A DNA stretch of 64,000 nt, from the NCBI RefSeq assembly GCF_900130025.1, contig NZ_FQXR01000013.1, positions 1 to 64,000 on the forward strand. Direction: 5' to 3'. Made by a program: the position numbers and the translations under genes. Positions 26,230-35,681 of the stretch are shown here, piece after piece; position 1 is the stretch's first letter, and each line of letters opens with the position of its first letter. The stretch comes from Sporanaerobacter acetigenes DSM 13106. Its GTDB lineage: Bacteria; Bacillota; Clostridia; Tissierellales; Sporanaerobacteraceae. The notes below the pieces were generated by a model. That model saw nothing but the letters and a program-made list of their open reading frames with translations, had not been told where the DNA came from and made no database searches.

Positions 26230-26251
26230 CAATCTAAAAGGAGGTTTGCTT

Positions 26252-27589
26252 ATGTTCAATTTCCCAAAAGATCTATATACAGATGTGCGCATAGAAGATG
26301 TATATGAAACAAAAATTATCTACGCTATGGGAGAAATTGAAGAATCTAAAATCAGAAGTTATAAAGCAGCTTTTATAAGGATATTTGATGGAGAAAGATG
26401 GTATTATAGTTCTACATCAAATATAGAAAATATCCAAAAAGAAATAGATTCTCTATCTTCCTATGCAAAGCCCAATGAAAAAATAAACGAAAATCCCATT
26501 GTTGCAAAATTTCAAACAAATGTAGAAAATTTAATTAAATTTAAAGATAATGATGTAGCTAAAATTGGAATTGATGAAAAACAAAATTTACTAAAAGAAT
26601 ACTTCCCAATACTAAAAGAAAATGAACTCATTAAACTTTGGAAGACCATCTATGTAGATAAAAAAACAAACAAAGAATTCTATTCCAGCAAAGGTGCAAA
26701 GGTTCTATATGATACACAAGTTGTTGGTCTCTCCATAAAGATGCAATTTGTTCAAGATGAAAAAAGATTTTCAGAGAGTTTTCAAAAGTCTTCCAACAAC
26801 TTTGATGATATAAAAAGCAAAACAGAAGAATGTAAATCCTATATCAAAAAATGTAAAGATTTTCTATTGAATTCTCAAGCTGTTGAACCAGGAAAATATA
26901 CAGTCATACTATCTCCATTAGCTGCAGGAGTATTTGCCCATGAAAGCTTTGGACATAAAAGTGAATCTGACTTTATGATAGGCGATGAAACCATGAAAAA
27001 AGAATGGGCTATAGGAAAAAAGGTAGGAAGCAATATACTCTCTATTGTAGATGATGGCAATGTAAGCGGAAGTGGATATATACCTTTTGATGATGAAGGG
27101 ACAAAGGCAGAAAAAACCTATCTCATAAAAGATGGTATACTTAGTGGACGACTTCACAGTGGCACTACAGCTTATTATTTAGAAGAAGAATTGACGGGAA
27201 ATGCTAGGGCAATAAATTTTGAGTATGAGCCTATAGTTAGGATGACAACCACATATATAGAAACTGGAAATAAAACAAAAGATGAATTGTTCTCTGAAGT
27301 CAAAGATGGAATATATATCGAAACCATCAAACACGGTTCTGGAATGTCAACTTTCACAATAGCACCATCCCTTGCCTATTATATAAAGAATGGAAAAATT
27401 GCAGAGCCAGTGAATATTTCAGTAGTCACTGGAAATGTAATGGAAACTTTAAATGAAATAGACGGACTTTCTGATGAAGTTGAAATACTTTGCTTTATAT
27501 TGGGCGGATGTGGAAAAATGGAACAATTCCCTCTACCAGTAGGCTTTGGCGGACCTTTCGTCAGAGTTAAAAATCTAAATGTTCAATAG
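26252..27589 (+). CDS. TldD-type metalloprotease subunit (first TldD/E pair)
   Basis: This 445-residue protein belongs to the TldD/PmbA family and is the catalytic-type subunit. Its zinc motif is H230-E231-x3-H235 (AHESFGHKSE), and a cysteine near the C-terminus lies in GGCGKMEQ, the third ligand region of TldD. TldD with TldE forms a heterodimer that cuts short peptides, as in microcin B17 maturation and CcdA turnover. The gene is 13 nt before its partner. The ATG at 26252 has a near-perfect AAAGGAGG. This pair lies several kilobases from a second, opposite-strand TldD/E pair. Confidence 0.88.
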   Translation: MFNFPKDLYTDVRIEDVYETKIIYAMGEIEESKIRSYKAAFIRIFDGERWYYSSTSNIENIQKEIDSLSSYAKPNEKINENPIVAKFQTNVENLIKFKDNDVAKIGIDEKQNLLKEYFPILKENELIKLWKTIYVDKKTNKEFYSSKGAKVLYDTQVVGLSIKMQFVQDEKRFSESFQKSSNNFDDIKSKTEECKSYIKKCKDFLLNSQAVEPGKYTVILSPLAAGVFAHESFGHKSESDFMIGDETMKKEWAIGKKVGSNILSIVDDGNVSGSGYIPFDDEGTKAEKTYLIKDGILSGRLHSGTTAYYLEEELTGNARAINFEYEPIVRMTTTYIETGNKTKDELFSEVKDGIYIETIKHGSGMSTFTIAPSLAYYIKNGKIAEPVNISVVTGNVMETLNEIDGLSDEVEILCFILGGCGKMEQFPLPVGFGGPFVRVKNLNVQ

Positions 27590-27602
27590 GAGGTGGAAAT
27601 AA

Positions 27603-28835
27603 GTGGTGAAAGAAAAATATATAAGTAGAGTTAAAGAAGTATCAATCAATGTCAATCAAACCAGAATAGATTCTATTAGACACAAAGATATTGAAAAAAC
27701 AGGACTTAGAATATACGACAATGGATATATCGGATATGCAGGTGCTATTGGAAATTATGAAGAAACCGAATTGGAAAAAAGGGCAAAAGCTACCCTTGAC
27801 AATAAAATCCCTTATGAATATGAACCTGAAGAAAACAAAATAAAAAATGAAGATTTTTCTTTAAGAATAATCGAAGAAGATAAATTGGTAGAAGAACTTG
27901 AAGAACTGTTGAGTGTACTTAGAAAAGAGCAATCTGACTTCTATTTCTCTCATAAATTTAATCTCAATGAATATAATATTAAACTCATAAATGACAAGGG
28001 CCTTAATTTAGCATACAAAGATAAAATCATATCTTTAGAATTGTTATTTAAAGAAAAAAAATCTGTAAACATAATGGATGGCTTTGTAGGTTTCTGGGGA
28101 AGAAAATATGATCGCTCTTTGGCATTAAAAGATATCAACCATGTATGTAATGCTTACAAAAACAAAGTGGATCTTCCAAAAAAAGAAATATTCCCTGTTG
28201 TATTTGCTACAGATGAAACTTTGCCTATTAAAAAACTTGTTCAGGATTTAGATGGAAATAACTTTGGCAGCAATAGTTCATTGTTAAGCGTCAAAAAAGG
28301 AAAAAAGGTATTCAATGAAAACTTTACATTATATCAAAACAACAATCCTTTAGACACCTTCCTTCCATTCTTTGATGCAGAAGGAGTTATAAATAAAGAC
28401 TATAGATATACTCTAATTGAAAATGGTGTTGTTGTGACACCCTATACAGATAAAAAAACAGCTAAAAAATATAATCTAGATTTAACCGGAGCTGCAACTA
28501 GCGAATATGACGGAGTACCTACATTGGGAATTCCAGAATTGAAAATTAAAGAATCAGAAAAAACTGCCAAGGAATTGTTGGGCGGTGAAATGGGAATCTT
28601 CGTACTAATGGCCTCAGGTGGAGACTTTACCCCTGAAGGGAATTTTGGGACTCCTGTGCAATTGGCCTTTTTGTTTGATGGAGAAAAATTTGTAGGAAGA
28701 CTTCCTGAACTAAATGTATCTTCAAATGTCTTTGATATGTTTGGAAATTCTTTTAGAGGTGTAAGCAAAAACACTATAAGTCCTGTTTTAAATAGCAGAT
28801 TCTTAATAATGGATATGAAAGTATCGGAAATATAA
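27603..28835 (+). CDS. TldE/PmbA-type subunit (first TldD/E pair)
   Basis: This 410-residue protein is the TldE-type partner. It has the family fold markers (GNNFGSNSSLLSVKKG near the middle, VVTPYTDKKTAKKYNLDLTG, GNFGTPVQLAFLFDGEKFVG) but no HExxxH zinc motif, so it is predicted noncatalytic. The start is GTG at 27603, following AGGAGGTGG; an adjacent GTG is possible. A bidirectional terminator follows. With the upstream TldD it should form a peptidase whose natural substrate is not evident here. Confidence 0.82.
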   Translation: MVKEKYISRVKEVSINVNQTRIDSIRHKDIEKTGLRIYDNGYIGYAGAIGNYEETELEKRAKATLDNKIPYEYEPEENKIKNEDFSLRIIEEDKLVEELEELLSVLRKEQSDFYFSHKFNLNEYNIKLINDKGLNLAYKDKIISLELLFKEKKSVNIMDGFVGFWGRKYDRSLALKDINHVCNAYKNKVDLPKKEIFPVVFATDETLPIKKLVQDLDGNNFGSNSSLLSVKKGKKVFNENFTLYQNNNPLDTFLPFFDAEGVINKDYRYTLIENGVVVTPYTDKKTAKKYNLDLTGAATSEYDGVPTLGIPELKIKESEKTAKELLGGEMGIFVLMASGGDFTPEGNFGTPVQLAFLFDGEKFVGRLPELNVSSNVFDMFGNSFRGVSKNTISPVLNSRFLIMDMKVSEI

Positions 28836-28849
28836 GCTGTCTTTTAAAA

Positions 28850-28880
28850 AAATATCTTAGTGCAAAGCACTAAGATATTT
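28850..28880. terminator. Bidirectional terminator
   Basis: A 14-bp stem (AAATATCTTAGTGC and complement) with a 3-nt loop and T runs on both sides separates the plus-strand TldE gene from the minus-strand anti-sigma gene. Confidence 0.88.
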
Positions 28881-28915
28881 TTTTATTTATGGTATCCCAT
28901 ATGTTTTCTCCAAAC

Positions 28916-29887
28916 TTATTTTATAGATTCTGCAATCCTTATTAATTCTGCTCTAGTGATTTCCCCTCTACCTAATATATTATAAAGTACACCATTAGCT
29001 TCCCAAGCAATATCCCTATCATCAGATATAATAGTATCTACACCATTAATTTTTACTTCTTCAACCTTATTTGCACCTGTTACATACCCAGTTTCTTCAT
29101 CAGCAAATCTCTGTTGCATAAAAATATACTTTCCTGTTTTCTCATTTGTAAAATATAAATCAATATACTTACTATTTTCAACAGTACCATCTTCATCCTT
29201 ATACAATTCTGCTCTATCAAATGTAAAACCATCTGGTAAATAGCTTGGAAGTATAACATTAAAACAAGTATAGTCATTTAATTCATTAGAATCTTTAACT
29301 ACTAAATACTCTTCTTCCCTCATCTTCTCGTCTTCAGCTACAGTTATTATCTCTCCATTTGAACCAATATAAGCAATTTCTTCACCATCAACAGTATATA
29401 TTTTCTGTAGCTTATCTACTGAAAGCTCTTCTACTGGCTTTCCATCTTTATCAAATATCTTACCTTTCAATTCAGCTGGAACAGGGCATGATTTTACATC
29501 TGAAGGCTCTTCTTGCACTATTGTTATATGCCCAAGAGATATTGTCTTTACTATTTTATTTACAAAATCCTGTGCAAAGGATGTTTGCATTATAGAAAAA
29601 CCTAATATACACACCAATGCAAAAGATGCAACTTTAGCAACATTATGTCTGGTTTTATTTGATTTTTTCACATTATCCTCTCCTCTATACTTATTAATAT
29701 TTTTTAAAGTTTTATTAAATACTTCTTCTTTGTTGCTATTTTTACTAAAATCATTATCTGTTAATTTTTTACCTAGTTCTAATAGTTCATTGTATTCTTC
29801 TGATTGTACTTTTTTTGACCTTTCTATTCCATTAGCATAAGCATCCATCTCTTTAGAAAACATACCTTCAATATTTCTTTTATTCAT
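28916..29887 (-). CDS. Putative membrane anti-sigma factor (DUF4367-like)
   Basis: This 323-residue protein has a cytoplasmic N-terminal region (1-86), one membrane helix (VAKVASFALVCILGFSIM) and an extracellular domain of about 215 residues. The C-terminal part resembles DUF4367 (YDxN-type VILPSYLPDGFTFDRAELY, YFTNEKTGKYIFMQQRF). The gene overlaps the sigma gene by 8 nt, the usual arrangement of an ECF sigma factor with its anti-sigma factor. It probably holds that sigma factor at the membrane until an envelope signal arrives. I chose the ATG at 29887, which has AGAGGA upstream. Confidence 0.78.
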   Translation of the reverse strand: MNKRNIEGMFSKEMDAYANGIERSKKVQSEEYNELLELGKKLTDNDFSKNSNKEEVFNKTLKNINKYRGEDNVKKSNKTRHNVAKVASFALVCILGFSIMQTSFAQDFVNKIVKTISLGHITIVQEEPSDVKSCPVPAELKGKIFDKDGKPVEELSVDKLQKIYTVDGEEIAYIGSNGEIITVAEDEKMREEEYLVVKDSNELNDYTCFNVILPSYLPDGFTFDRAELYKDEDGTVENSKYIDLYFTNEKTGKYIFMQQRFADEETGYVTGANKVEEVKINGVDTIISDDRDIAWEANGVLYNILGRGEITRAELIRIAESIK

Positions 29888-30449
29888 ATATATCCTCTCT
29901 TTCCAATTCACTTTTTAACTTTCTCATAGTACGGTAAAGTATCACTCCAACATTACTTTCAGTAAGCTCTAATATCTCTGCAATTTCAATGTTTTTTAAA
30001 TTCGCACCAAATTTAAGTGCCACAATATTCCTTTCTCTCATATCCAAAGTATTTAAAGCCCTTAAAAGTTTGTCATTTGTTTCTGCTATTTCTAATACAT
30101 CTTCTGGAGTTTTCCCCTTTGATACCAAATTTTTAATTGTATCAAGAGAAAAAAACTTATGCTTTTTAAAACTTCTATAATAATCATTTACTACGTTCCT
30201 AGCTATAGCAAATAGCCATACTTCAAATGGAGATTTATTTTCAGAATATGTGCTTATTTTCATCATTACCTTTTCAAACACCTGACTAGTCAGATCTTCT
30301 GTTGTGTATTGACAACCAACCCTATAATATATAAAGTTATAAACTCTTTTGTAGTAGGTTTCAAAAATGTAAGCTAGGTCTTTTTGTTCATATGAATCTT
30401 CTCTAGTTTCCTTTTTGTCCAAAGAATTGATCAAAGTAAGCTGCTGCAT
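29880..30449 (-). CDS. ECF-type RNA polymerase sigma factor
   Basis: This 189-residue protein has region 2 (YIFETYYKRVYNFIYYRVGCQ, TSQVFEKVMMKI, PFEVWLFAIARNVVNDYYR) and region 4 (LNTLDMRERNIVALKFG, KNIEIAEILELTESNVGVIL). It directs RNA polymerase to a stress-type regulon, probably including its own operon. The ATG at 30449 follows two AAGGAGG sites; a longer frame from 30518 lacks any. The signal is unknown. Confidence 0.88.
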   Translation of the reverse strand: MQQLTLINSLDKKETREDSYEQKDLAYIFETYYKRVYNFIYYRVGCQYTTEDLTSQVFEKVMMKISTYSENKSPFEVWLFAIARNVVNDYYRSFKKHKFFSLDTIKNLVSKGKTPEDVLEIAETNDKLLRALNTLDMRERNIVALKFGANLKNIEIAEILELTESNVGVILYRTMRKLKSELEREDIYE

Positions 30450-30460
30450 CTTTTTAAAAT

Positions 30461-30480
30461 CCTCCTTTAAAATCCTCCTT
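30461..30480 (-). promoter_or_regulatory. Tandem ribosome binding sites of the sigma gene
   Basis: The sequence AAGGAGGATTTTA is repeated twice head to tail on the minus strand just before the ATG at 30449. The proximal copy has 11 nt spacing and is probably the working one. The repeat may be a short duplication. Confidence 0.65.
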
Positions 30481-30487
30481 AACTCTC

Positions 30488-30503
30488 TACTTGGCACCAA
30501 GTA
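30488..30503 (-). repeat. Palindrome upstream of the sigma gene
   Basis: TACTTGG-CA-CCAAGTA is a 7-bp inverted repeat in the leader of the sigma operon. It may form a small hairpin or bind a regulator. Confidence 0.4.
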
Positions 30504-30564
30504 TTTTAACTTACTCATATGTTAATACGAAAATTTTTAGGTTTCATTACATATATTATGAATA

Positions 30565-30600
30565 AAAAAAGATTTCAAGTTTGACCTTGAAATCTTTTTT
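30565..30600 (-). terminator. Terminator of the amidohydrolase gene
   Basis: A 15-bp stem (AAAAAAGATTTCAAG and complement) with a 6-nt loop and a T run lies just after the amidohydrolase stop on the minus strand. Confidence 0.88.
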
Positions 30601-30606
30601 TATTCA

Positions 30607-31845
30607 CTATGCTCTTTTAACAAATTCTCCTTCTTTCATTATAACTTCCATTTTTTCAACAGCAATATTATGAATGTCTTCTAATGGATTCCCATCAAGA
30701 ACAAGTAAATCAGCAAACTTACCATTTTCAAGAGTTCCTGTTATATCATCTATTTTAAGCATTTCAGCACCATTTTTAGTTGCAGCCATTATAGTTTCCA
30801 TTTCTGTTAGTCCTGATTTGTTAAGTGTATATATTTCAGTAATAGCATATTTGCCATATGGGGTCAAACTACTACAGAAAGAATCAGAACCTACTGTGAT
30901 TCTAATACCCTTTTTATTGGCATTTTGCAAATTGTCAATAATGCGATTTAGTTCTTTTTCAGCAGTAGTTTTCCCTGGATACTTGTCATGAATTGGTCTA
31001 TATGGTGGTTCATATACAGTAAACCATTCATAGAAGAATTGAAGAGTCGGACAAAATGTAATATCTTTTTCTTTCATTATTTGGAGACATTCTTCATTTA
31101 GTTCTTGACCATGAATGATAGCTGATACTCCAGCCTTACAAGAATTTAGTGCTCCTTCATACCCTTCGGCATGAGACCATACAGGTAGTCCTACCATATT
31201 AGCTTCATCAACAACTGCTTGAATTTCTTCCATACAATAATGAGGATCAGCCTTTGCGTCGTGCCTCCATATTCCTCCACCTGTTGACCAAATTTTGATA
31301 GCATCTGGATTTTCACGAATTCTTCTTCTCACAGCTTTTCTAAGTTCCCAAGGACCATCTACACGTTCAGCCCAAGGATGAGAAGCATCATTGTATTCTA
31401 GTGGCAATCTATGAGAATCTCCATGTCCTGCTGTTCTGCAAAATCCAAGTCCAGAAGTAACTACTCTTGGTCCAGGAATAACACCTGCTTCAATCATATT
31501 TCGAATATGTATACCCGAACGAGAAATTTCTCCTACAGATGTAAGTCCATGCTCTAGTGCTTCACGAGCTTGCGCTACAGCAACTATTGTCTTTTGGATA
31601 ACTGGTTCAAGAACCCAGTCTGAATCATCATCAGTTAGATTTCCACTAAAATGAAGATGAGTATCAATAAGACCTGGCATAATAGTTTTTCCAGTAATAT
31701 CTATTTTCTCATAATCTTCTCCAAATTCCACCATCGGTCCAGCATATTGAATTTTTTTGTCTTCAACAAGTACCAATGAATTTTTAACTGGTTCTCTTCC
31801 AGTACCATCTATCAGTAAACCACCTAAAAATGCAACCTTCTTCAT
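30607..31845 (-). CDS. Amidohydrolase-superfamily protein, prolidase-like
   Basis: This 412-residue protein is a metal-dependent amidohydrolase with the ligands H63 and H65 in DTHLHF, the carboxylated-lysine candidate K184 in IKIWSTGG, H225 in SHAEGY, H245 in IIHGQEL and D321 in GSDSF. The pattern is that of the Xaa-Pro dipeptidase / imidazolonepropionase-related group (Sgx9260 type), which often cleaves X-Pro or other dipeptides. The neighbours (TldD/E and Opp) fit a role in peptide use. The exact substrate is not set. Start is an ATG with GAGGGAG upstream. Confidence 0.85.
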   Translation of the reverse strand: MKKVAFLGGLLIDGTGREPVKNSLVLVEDKKIQYAGPMVEFGEDYEKIDITGKTIMPGLIDTHLHFSGNLTDDDSDWVLEPVIQKTIVAVAQAREALEHGLTSVGEISRSGIHIRNMIEAGVIPGPRVVTSGLGFCRTAGHGDSHRLPLEYNDASHPWAERVDGPWELRKAVRRRIRENPDAIKIWSTGGGIWRHDAKADPHYCMEEIQAVVDEANMVGLPVWSHAEGYEGALNSCKAGVSAIIHGQELNEECLQIMKEKDITFCPTLQFFYEWFTVYEPPYRPIHDKYPGKTTAEKELNRIIDNLQNANKKGIRITVGSDSFCSSLTPYGKYAITEIYTLNKSGLTEMETIMAATKNGAEMLKIDDITGTLENGKFADLLVLDGNPLEDIHNIAVEKMEVIMKEGEFVKRA

Positions 31846-31940
31846 TTTTCTCCCTCCTGCTGTTTCTTGATTTCATTCCAATTTATATTGTACTCTATTT
31901 AAGAGTCCTTATCAATAACCTTGTATAGGTATTAAAAGTT

Positions 31941-31970
31941 AGAAGAAGATGGCATATACCATCTTCTTCT
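31941..31970 (-). terminator. Hairpin at the end of the second TldD/E operon
   Basis: A 12-bp stem (AGAAGAAGATGG with CCATCTTCTTCT) and 6-nt loop overlaps the TldE stop codon. The following T run is weak, so termination may be partial. Confidence 0.6.
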
Positions 31971-33309
31971 AGTTTCCTGCTACTGTTAAACTATTTAGTT
32001 TTATAGAGGGGGAGCCAAAATAGTTCATCATTGGGAAAGAAAATTTAGTATCATTCCCTATAGCAGTTATATTAACTAACAATTTATAGAAATTTCCTGC
32101 AATAGTTATTTGGCAAATTGGTTTAGAAATTTGACCTTTCTCTATTAAAAATCCGCTAGAAGACAGTGAAAAATCTCCTGATGTTGGATTGATTCCTGCA
32201 TGTAGTCCTTGTATGTCTGTAATCATAATTCCCATATCCATAGAATCTATCATATCTTCTAGAGTAGAATCTCCTTTTTCAATATACATATTGGTTGGTA
32301 AAACTCCTATAGATCCTTTATGAGAAATTCTAAATCCATTTCCCGTTGATTCTAATCCTTCTTTTTCAGCGGTTTTTGTATTGTGAAGAAAAGTCTTAAG
32401 TATTCCCTTCTCAATTATATATTTAGAAAATGTAGGATTGCCTTCATCATCAAAGGTTCTAGAAATCATTCCATTATTAAGTAGAGGATCTTCCACTATA
32501 TTTAGTAAATCACTACCTACTTTTTCTCCAATCTTGCCTTTCATCATAGATAAATTTCTTTGTACTACATCCCCAAGAAAAACTCGAGACATAGAATTAA
32601 ATAAATTAGCCACTACATTGTTTCTAAGTATTATTTCATAGTTTCCCGATGCTATAGTTGTAGCTTTAAGCATATTTATACCATCATTTACAGCATCTCT
32701 TACTAAAGTATTTTTATATTCATCTGACAAATCATCAATAACCATATATGAATAGCCTGTTTGAACATCTTCTCCATCTTTAGCTACAACAGAAAGATTT
32801 AAAATTCCAATACTATATTTATCTTCTAATTCTAATCCCTTTGTATTTTTTATAAATACAGAATTTGTATATTCTTCATAGCTACAATTTTCAACTATGC
32901 TTATCCTTTTGTCAAAATTAAGAGCTTCTTTTTCAATAGATTTTAGAAAATCTATTTTTTCTTCTTCTGTATACTTGCTCAATTTATCATTTTTTTCTTT
33001 TGCATCTTTGTATTGTTCTTTTGGTTCCGCCAATACTTCAATATATTCTTTTTCATTGCTTTCTGCATATTGAATCAAATTCCCAAGAAGCTCTTCTATA
33101 GAATCCTCTTCTATCTTTTCAGTGTAGGAATATCCCATTTTGCCTTTATATATTCCTCTTATAGACAAAGCATTTTCTTCCGCTATGCTGTAACCTTCTA
33201 AATTTCCTTCATATATATTTATGTTCATAGAAGAATTCTTCACCATATAAACTTCCATGTCTTCAATTCCACATTCTTTGCCTCTATCAAATATCAATTG
33301 GATATCCAC
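31969..33309 (-). CDS. TldE/PmbA-type subunit (second TldD/E pair)
   Basis: This 446-residue protein is the TldE/PmbA partner of the next gene, with markers ISRTFDDEGNPTFSKYIIEKG, GFRISHKGSIG and a C-terminal FPMMNYFGSPSIKLNSLTVAG. There is no HExxxH motif, so it is predicted noncatalytic. It starts with a GTG immediately after the TAA of the TldD gene, so translation is probably coupled. Together with TldD it should form a peptidase acting on small or modified peptides. Confidence 0.88.
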   Translation of the reverse strand: MDIQLIFDRGKECGIEDMEVYMVKNSSMNINIYEGNLEGYSIAEENALSIRGIYKGKMGYSYTEKIEEDSIEELLGNLIQYAESNEKEYIEVLAEPKEQYKDAKEKNDKLSKYTEEEKIDFLKSIEKEALNFDKRISIVENCSYEEYTNSVFIKNTKGLELEDKYSIGILNLSVVAKDGEDVQTGYSYMVIDDLSDEYKNTLVRDAVNDGINMLKATTIASGNYEIILRNNVVANLFNSMSRVFLGDVVQRNLSMMKGKIGEKVGSDLLNIVEDPLLNNGMISRTFDDEGNPTFSKYIIEKGILKTFLHNTKTAEKEGLESTGNGFRISHKGSIGVLPTNMYIEKGDSTLEDMIDSMDMGIMITDIQGLHAGINPTSGDFSLSSSGFLIEKGQISKPICQITIAGNFYKLLVNITAIGNDTKFSFPMMNYFGSPSIKLNSLTVAGN

Positions 33310-34698
33310 TTATGCGTCCTCCCTTCCACCTACAGTCATTGATTTAACTCTGATGGTAGGTTGTCCCGCTCCTATGAATATTGCTCCACTAGCTGCAAAA
33401 CAATAGCCTTGACCTATTTCTAAATTGTTTCCTACCATATCTACATCTTGGAGAATCTTGCTTCCATTTCCAATGAGAGTAGCACCTCTCACAGGCTTAG
33501 TTATCTTGCCATTTTCAATCAGATAGGCCTCTGAAAGGGAAAAATTAAAATCTCCTGTAGCAGGATTTACAGATCCGGCATTTATATATTTTGCAAATAA
33601 TCCATATTCAGTGCTCTCTATGATTTCCTCTCTCGTACTACTTCCATTATCTATATAGGTATTTGTCATTCTTGAAGTTGGTGCAAATCTATAAGATTGT
33701 CTTCTTCCTGAAGCTGTAGACTCCATGCCCATTCTTCTTCCATTTAATTTATCAATCATATAACTTTTTAGGATTCCATTTTGAATAAGAACATTTTTTT
33801 GGGTTTTCTTGCCCTCATCATCTACACCAAGAGATCCCCAGGAGTTTTCAATGGAACCATCATCCACCAATGTAACAACATTAGAAGCTATTGGCTCTCC
33901 TATTTTATTTGAAAAAACAGATATTCCTTTCGATACAGATGAAGCTTCTAAACTATGACCACAAGCTTCATGAAACATTAGACCACCAAAACCATTATCT
34001 ACTACAACAGGCATCACTCCTGCAGGACAATAGTCTGCGTGTACCATAGTTTTAGCAGTCCTGGCTGCTTCTCTTGCATAGTCTTCAATATCTATAGTGT
34101 CGTAAAACTCCAATCCCATCAAAGCTCCAGGACCTACATAACCAGTTTCCATTTGCCCATTGTACTCCGCTGTCACCAATATCAAAGCCCTTGTTCTGAC
34201 TCTTTTATCTTCTACAAAAATTCCTTCCGTATTAGCTATAAGCACATTTTGCTCTTGATCCAGATAATTAACTGTCACTTGAGATATTTCATCATCATAA
34301 TTTTTTGCCGCAGAAGTAGCTCTTTTCATAAGCTCTACCTTATGCTTCATTTTTACATCGCTAGGAAGTATTTTGTACTTGTGAACATTGGGCTCTACCA
34401 CTTTGTCAAAGTTCACAATCAAGTCTCTCTTATTTCCTTTAATTGCTTTTGACGCTTTTTCCGTAATTTTCATAAGATTGTCCTTTGATAGATCATTTGT
34501 ATAAACATAAACGCTATTGAGCCCACTAAAAATTCTAATGCCTATACCATAATCTCTGCCACTCATTCCATTTTCAATACAACCTCCAACAGTGGCAATT
34601 TCTGTAGTAGCATTGTCTTCTATAAAGACTTCTGCAAAATCACCACCATTGGAAAGTGCCATATAAAAAATATCGTCTATAATAGATTTATTTAACAT
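33310..34698 (-). CDS. TldD-type metalloprotease subunit (second TldD/E pair)
   Basis: This 462-residue protein is the catalytic-type TldD subunit, with the zinc motif H243-E244-x3-H248 in MFHEACGHSLEA, the VVVDNGFGGL lead-in and a C-terminal cysteine in GYCFAASG. The domains VDDGS and GVDDEGKKTQKNVLIQNG are also typical. It differs clearly from the plus-strand TldD (HESFGH), so the two pairs are not a recent duplication. Its gene lies 26 nt downstream of oppF and might be cotranscribed with the Opp system. Confidence 0.9.
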   Translation of the reverse strand: MLNKSIIDDIFYMALSNGGDFAEVFIEDNATTEIATVGGCIENGMSGRDYGIGIRIFSGLNSVYVYTNDLSKDNLMKITEKASKAIKGNKRDLIVNFDKVVEPNVHKYKILPSDVKMKHKVELMKRATSAAKNYDDEISQVTVNYLDQEQNVLIANTEGIFVEDKRVRTRALILVTAEYNGQMETGYVGPGALMGLEFYDTIDIEDYAREAARTAKTMVHADYCPAGVMPVVVDNGFGGLMFHEACGHSLEASSVSKGISVFSNKIGEPIASNVVTLVDDGSIENSWGSLGVDDEGKKTQKNVLIQNGILKSYMIDKLNGRRMGMESTASGRRQSYRFAPTSRMTNTYIDNGSSTREEIIESTEYGLFAKYINAGSVNPATGDFNFSLSEAYLIENGKITKPVRGATLIGNGSKILQDVDMVGNNLEIGQGYCFAASGAIFIGAGQPTIRVKSMTVGGREDA

Positions 34699-34724
34699 TT
34701 ATATCTCTCCTAATCTGTCCGTCC

Positions 34725-35681
34725 CTAAAAAAGATGACAAGCAACAAAATGATTTTTTTCTATTTCTTTTAGCTCCGGAGTTATTTTCCCGCATATTTCT
34801 TTTGCATGAACGCATCTTTTCATAAACTTGCAACCTTCGGGAGTATTGATAGGGCTTGGAACTTCTCCTTCAAGTTTTATCCTATTTCTCTTATCCTCTA
34901 TCACTGGATCTGGTATAGGAATTGCCGATATCAACGCTTGAGTATAAGGATGCAATGGTTTTTCATACAAATCATGATTGCTGGCTAATTCTACAATTGA
35001 GCCAAGATACATTACCCCTACTCTATCAGAAATATGTTTTACCATTGACAAGTCATGAGATATAAACAAATATGTCAAACCTAATTCTCTTTGCAATTTA
35101 ATCAATAAATTAACTATTTGAGCTTGAATAGATACATCTAATGCAGAAATAGGTTCATCGCATACTATAAACTCTGGTTCCACCGCCAAAGCTCTAGCAA
35201 TGCCTATCCTCTGTCTTTGACCACCGGAAAGCTCGTGGGGAAATCTAGCACTGTGCTCACTAGTTAAACCAACCTTTCCCAACAAGTTGTCAATCTTTCC
35301 TTGTCTTTCCTTGTGGCTTAATTTTATATGAACATCCATACCTTCACCTATAATATCTCCTATAGTCATTCTAGGGTCTAATGAAGCATAGGGATCTTGA
35401 AAAATCATTTGAGCACTTTTCTTGAACTTAAGTTTTTCTTCTCTATTCATAGCATGGACATCCATTCCATTGTAATATACATGACCAGCTGTTGCTTGAT
35501 AAATACCCAATACTGTTCTTCCACAAGTAGTCTTGCCACAACCAGATTCTCCTACCAGTCCAAGAGTTTCACCTTTTTTGATACTAAAACTAACATTGTC
35601 TACAGCCTTTAAGGTTCTATCTTTCCCTACAGAAAAATACTTTTTTAAATCTACTACTTCTATTAAATTTTCATTATTCAT
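34725..35681 (-). CDS. oppF: Oligopeptide ABC transporter ATP-binding protein (OppF type)
   Basis: This 318-residue ATPase has Walker A GESGCGKTT, signature LSGGQRQRIGIARALA, Walker B FIVCDEPISALDVSI and the H-loop SHDL. The C-terminal OppF/DppF tail (about residues 230-318) has a cysteine-rich GCKFMKRCVHAKEICGKITPE. It energises uptake of oligopeptides with OppD. The ATG at 35681 overlaps the oppD stop by 8 nt. The final gene of oppABCDF, it is followed closely by the TldD gene. Confidence 0.94.
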   Translation of the reverse strand: MNNENLIEVVDLKKYFSVGKDRTLKAVDNVSFSIKKGETLGLVGESGCGKTTCGRTVLGIYQATAGHVYYNGMDVHAMNREEKLKFKKSAQMIFQDPYASLDPRMTIGDIIGEGMDVHIKLSHKERQGKIDNLLGKVGLTSEHSARFPHELSGGQRQRIGIARALAVEPEFIVCDEPISALDVSIQAQIVNLLIKLQRELGLTYLFISHDLSMVKHISDRVGVMYLGSIVELASNHDLYEKPLHPYTQALISAIPIPDPVIEDKRNRIKLEGEVPSPINTPEGCKFMKRCVHAKEICGKITPELKEIEKNHFVACHLF

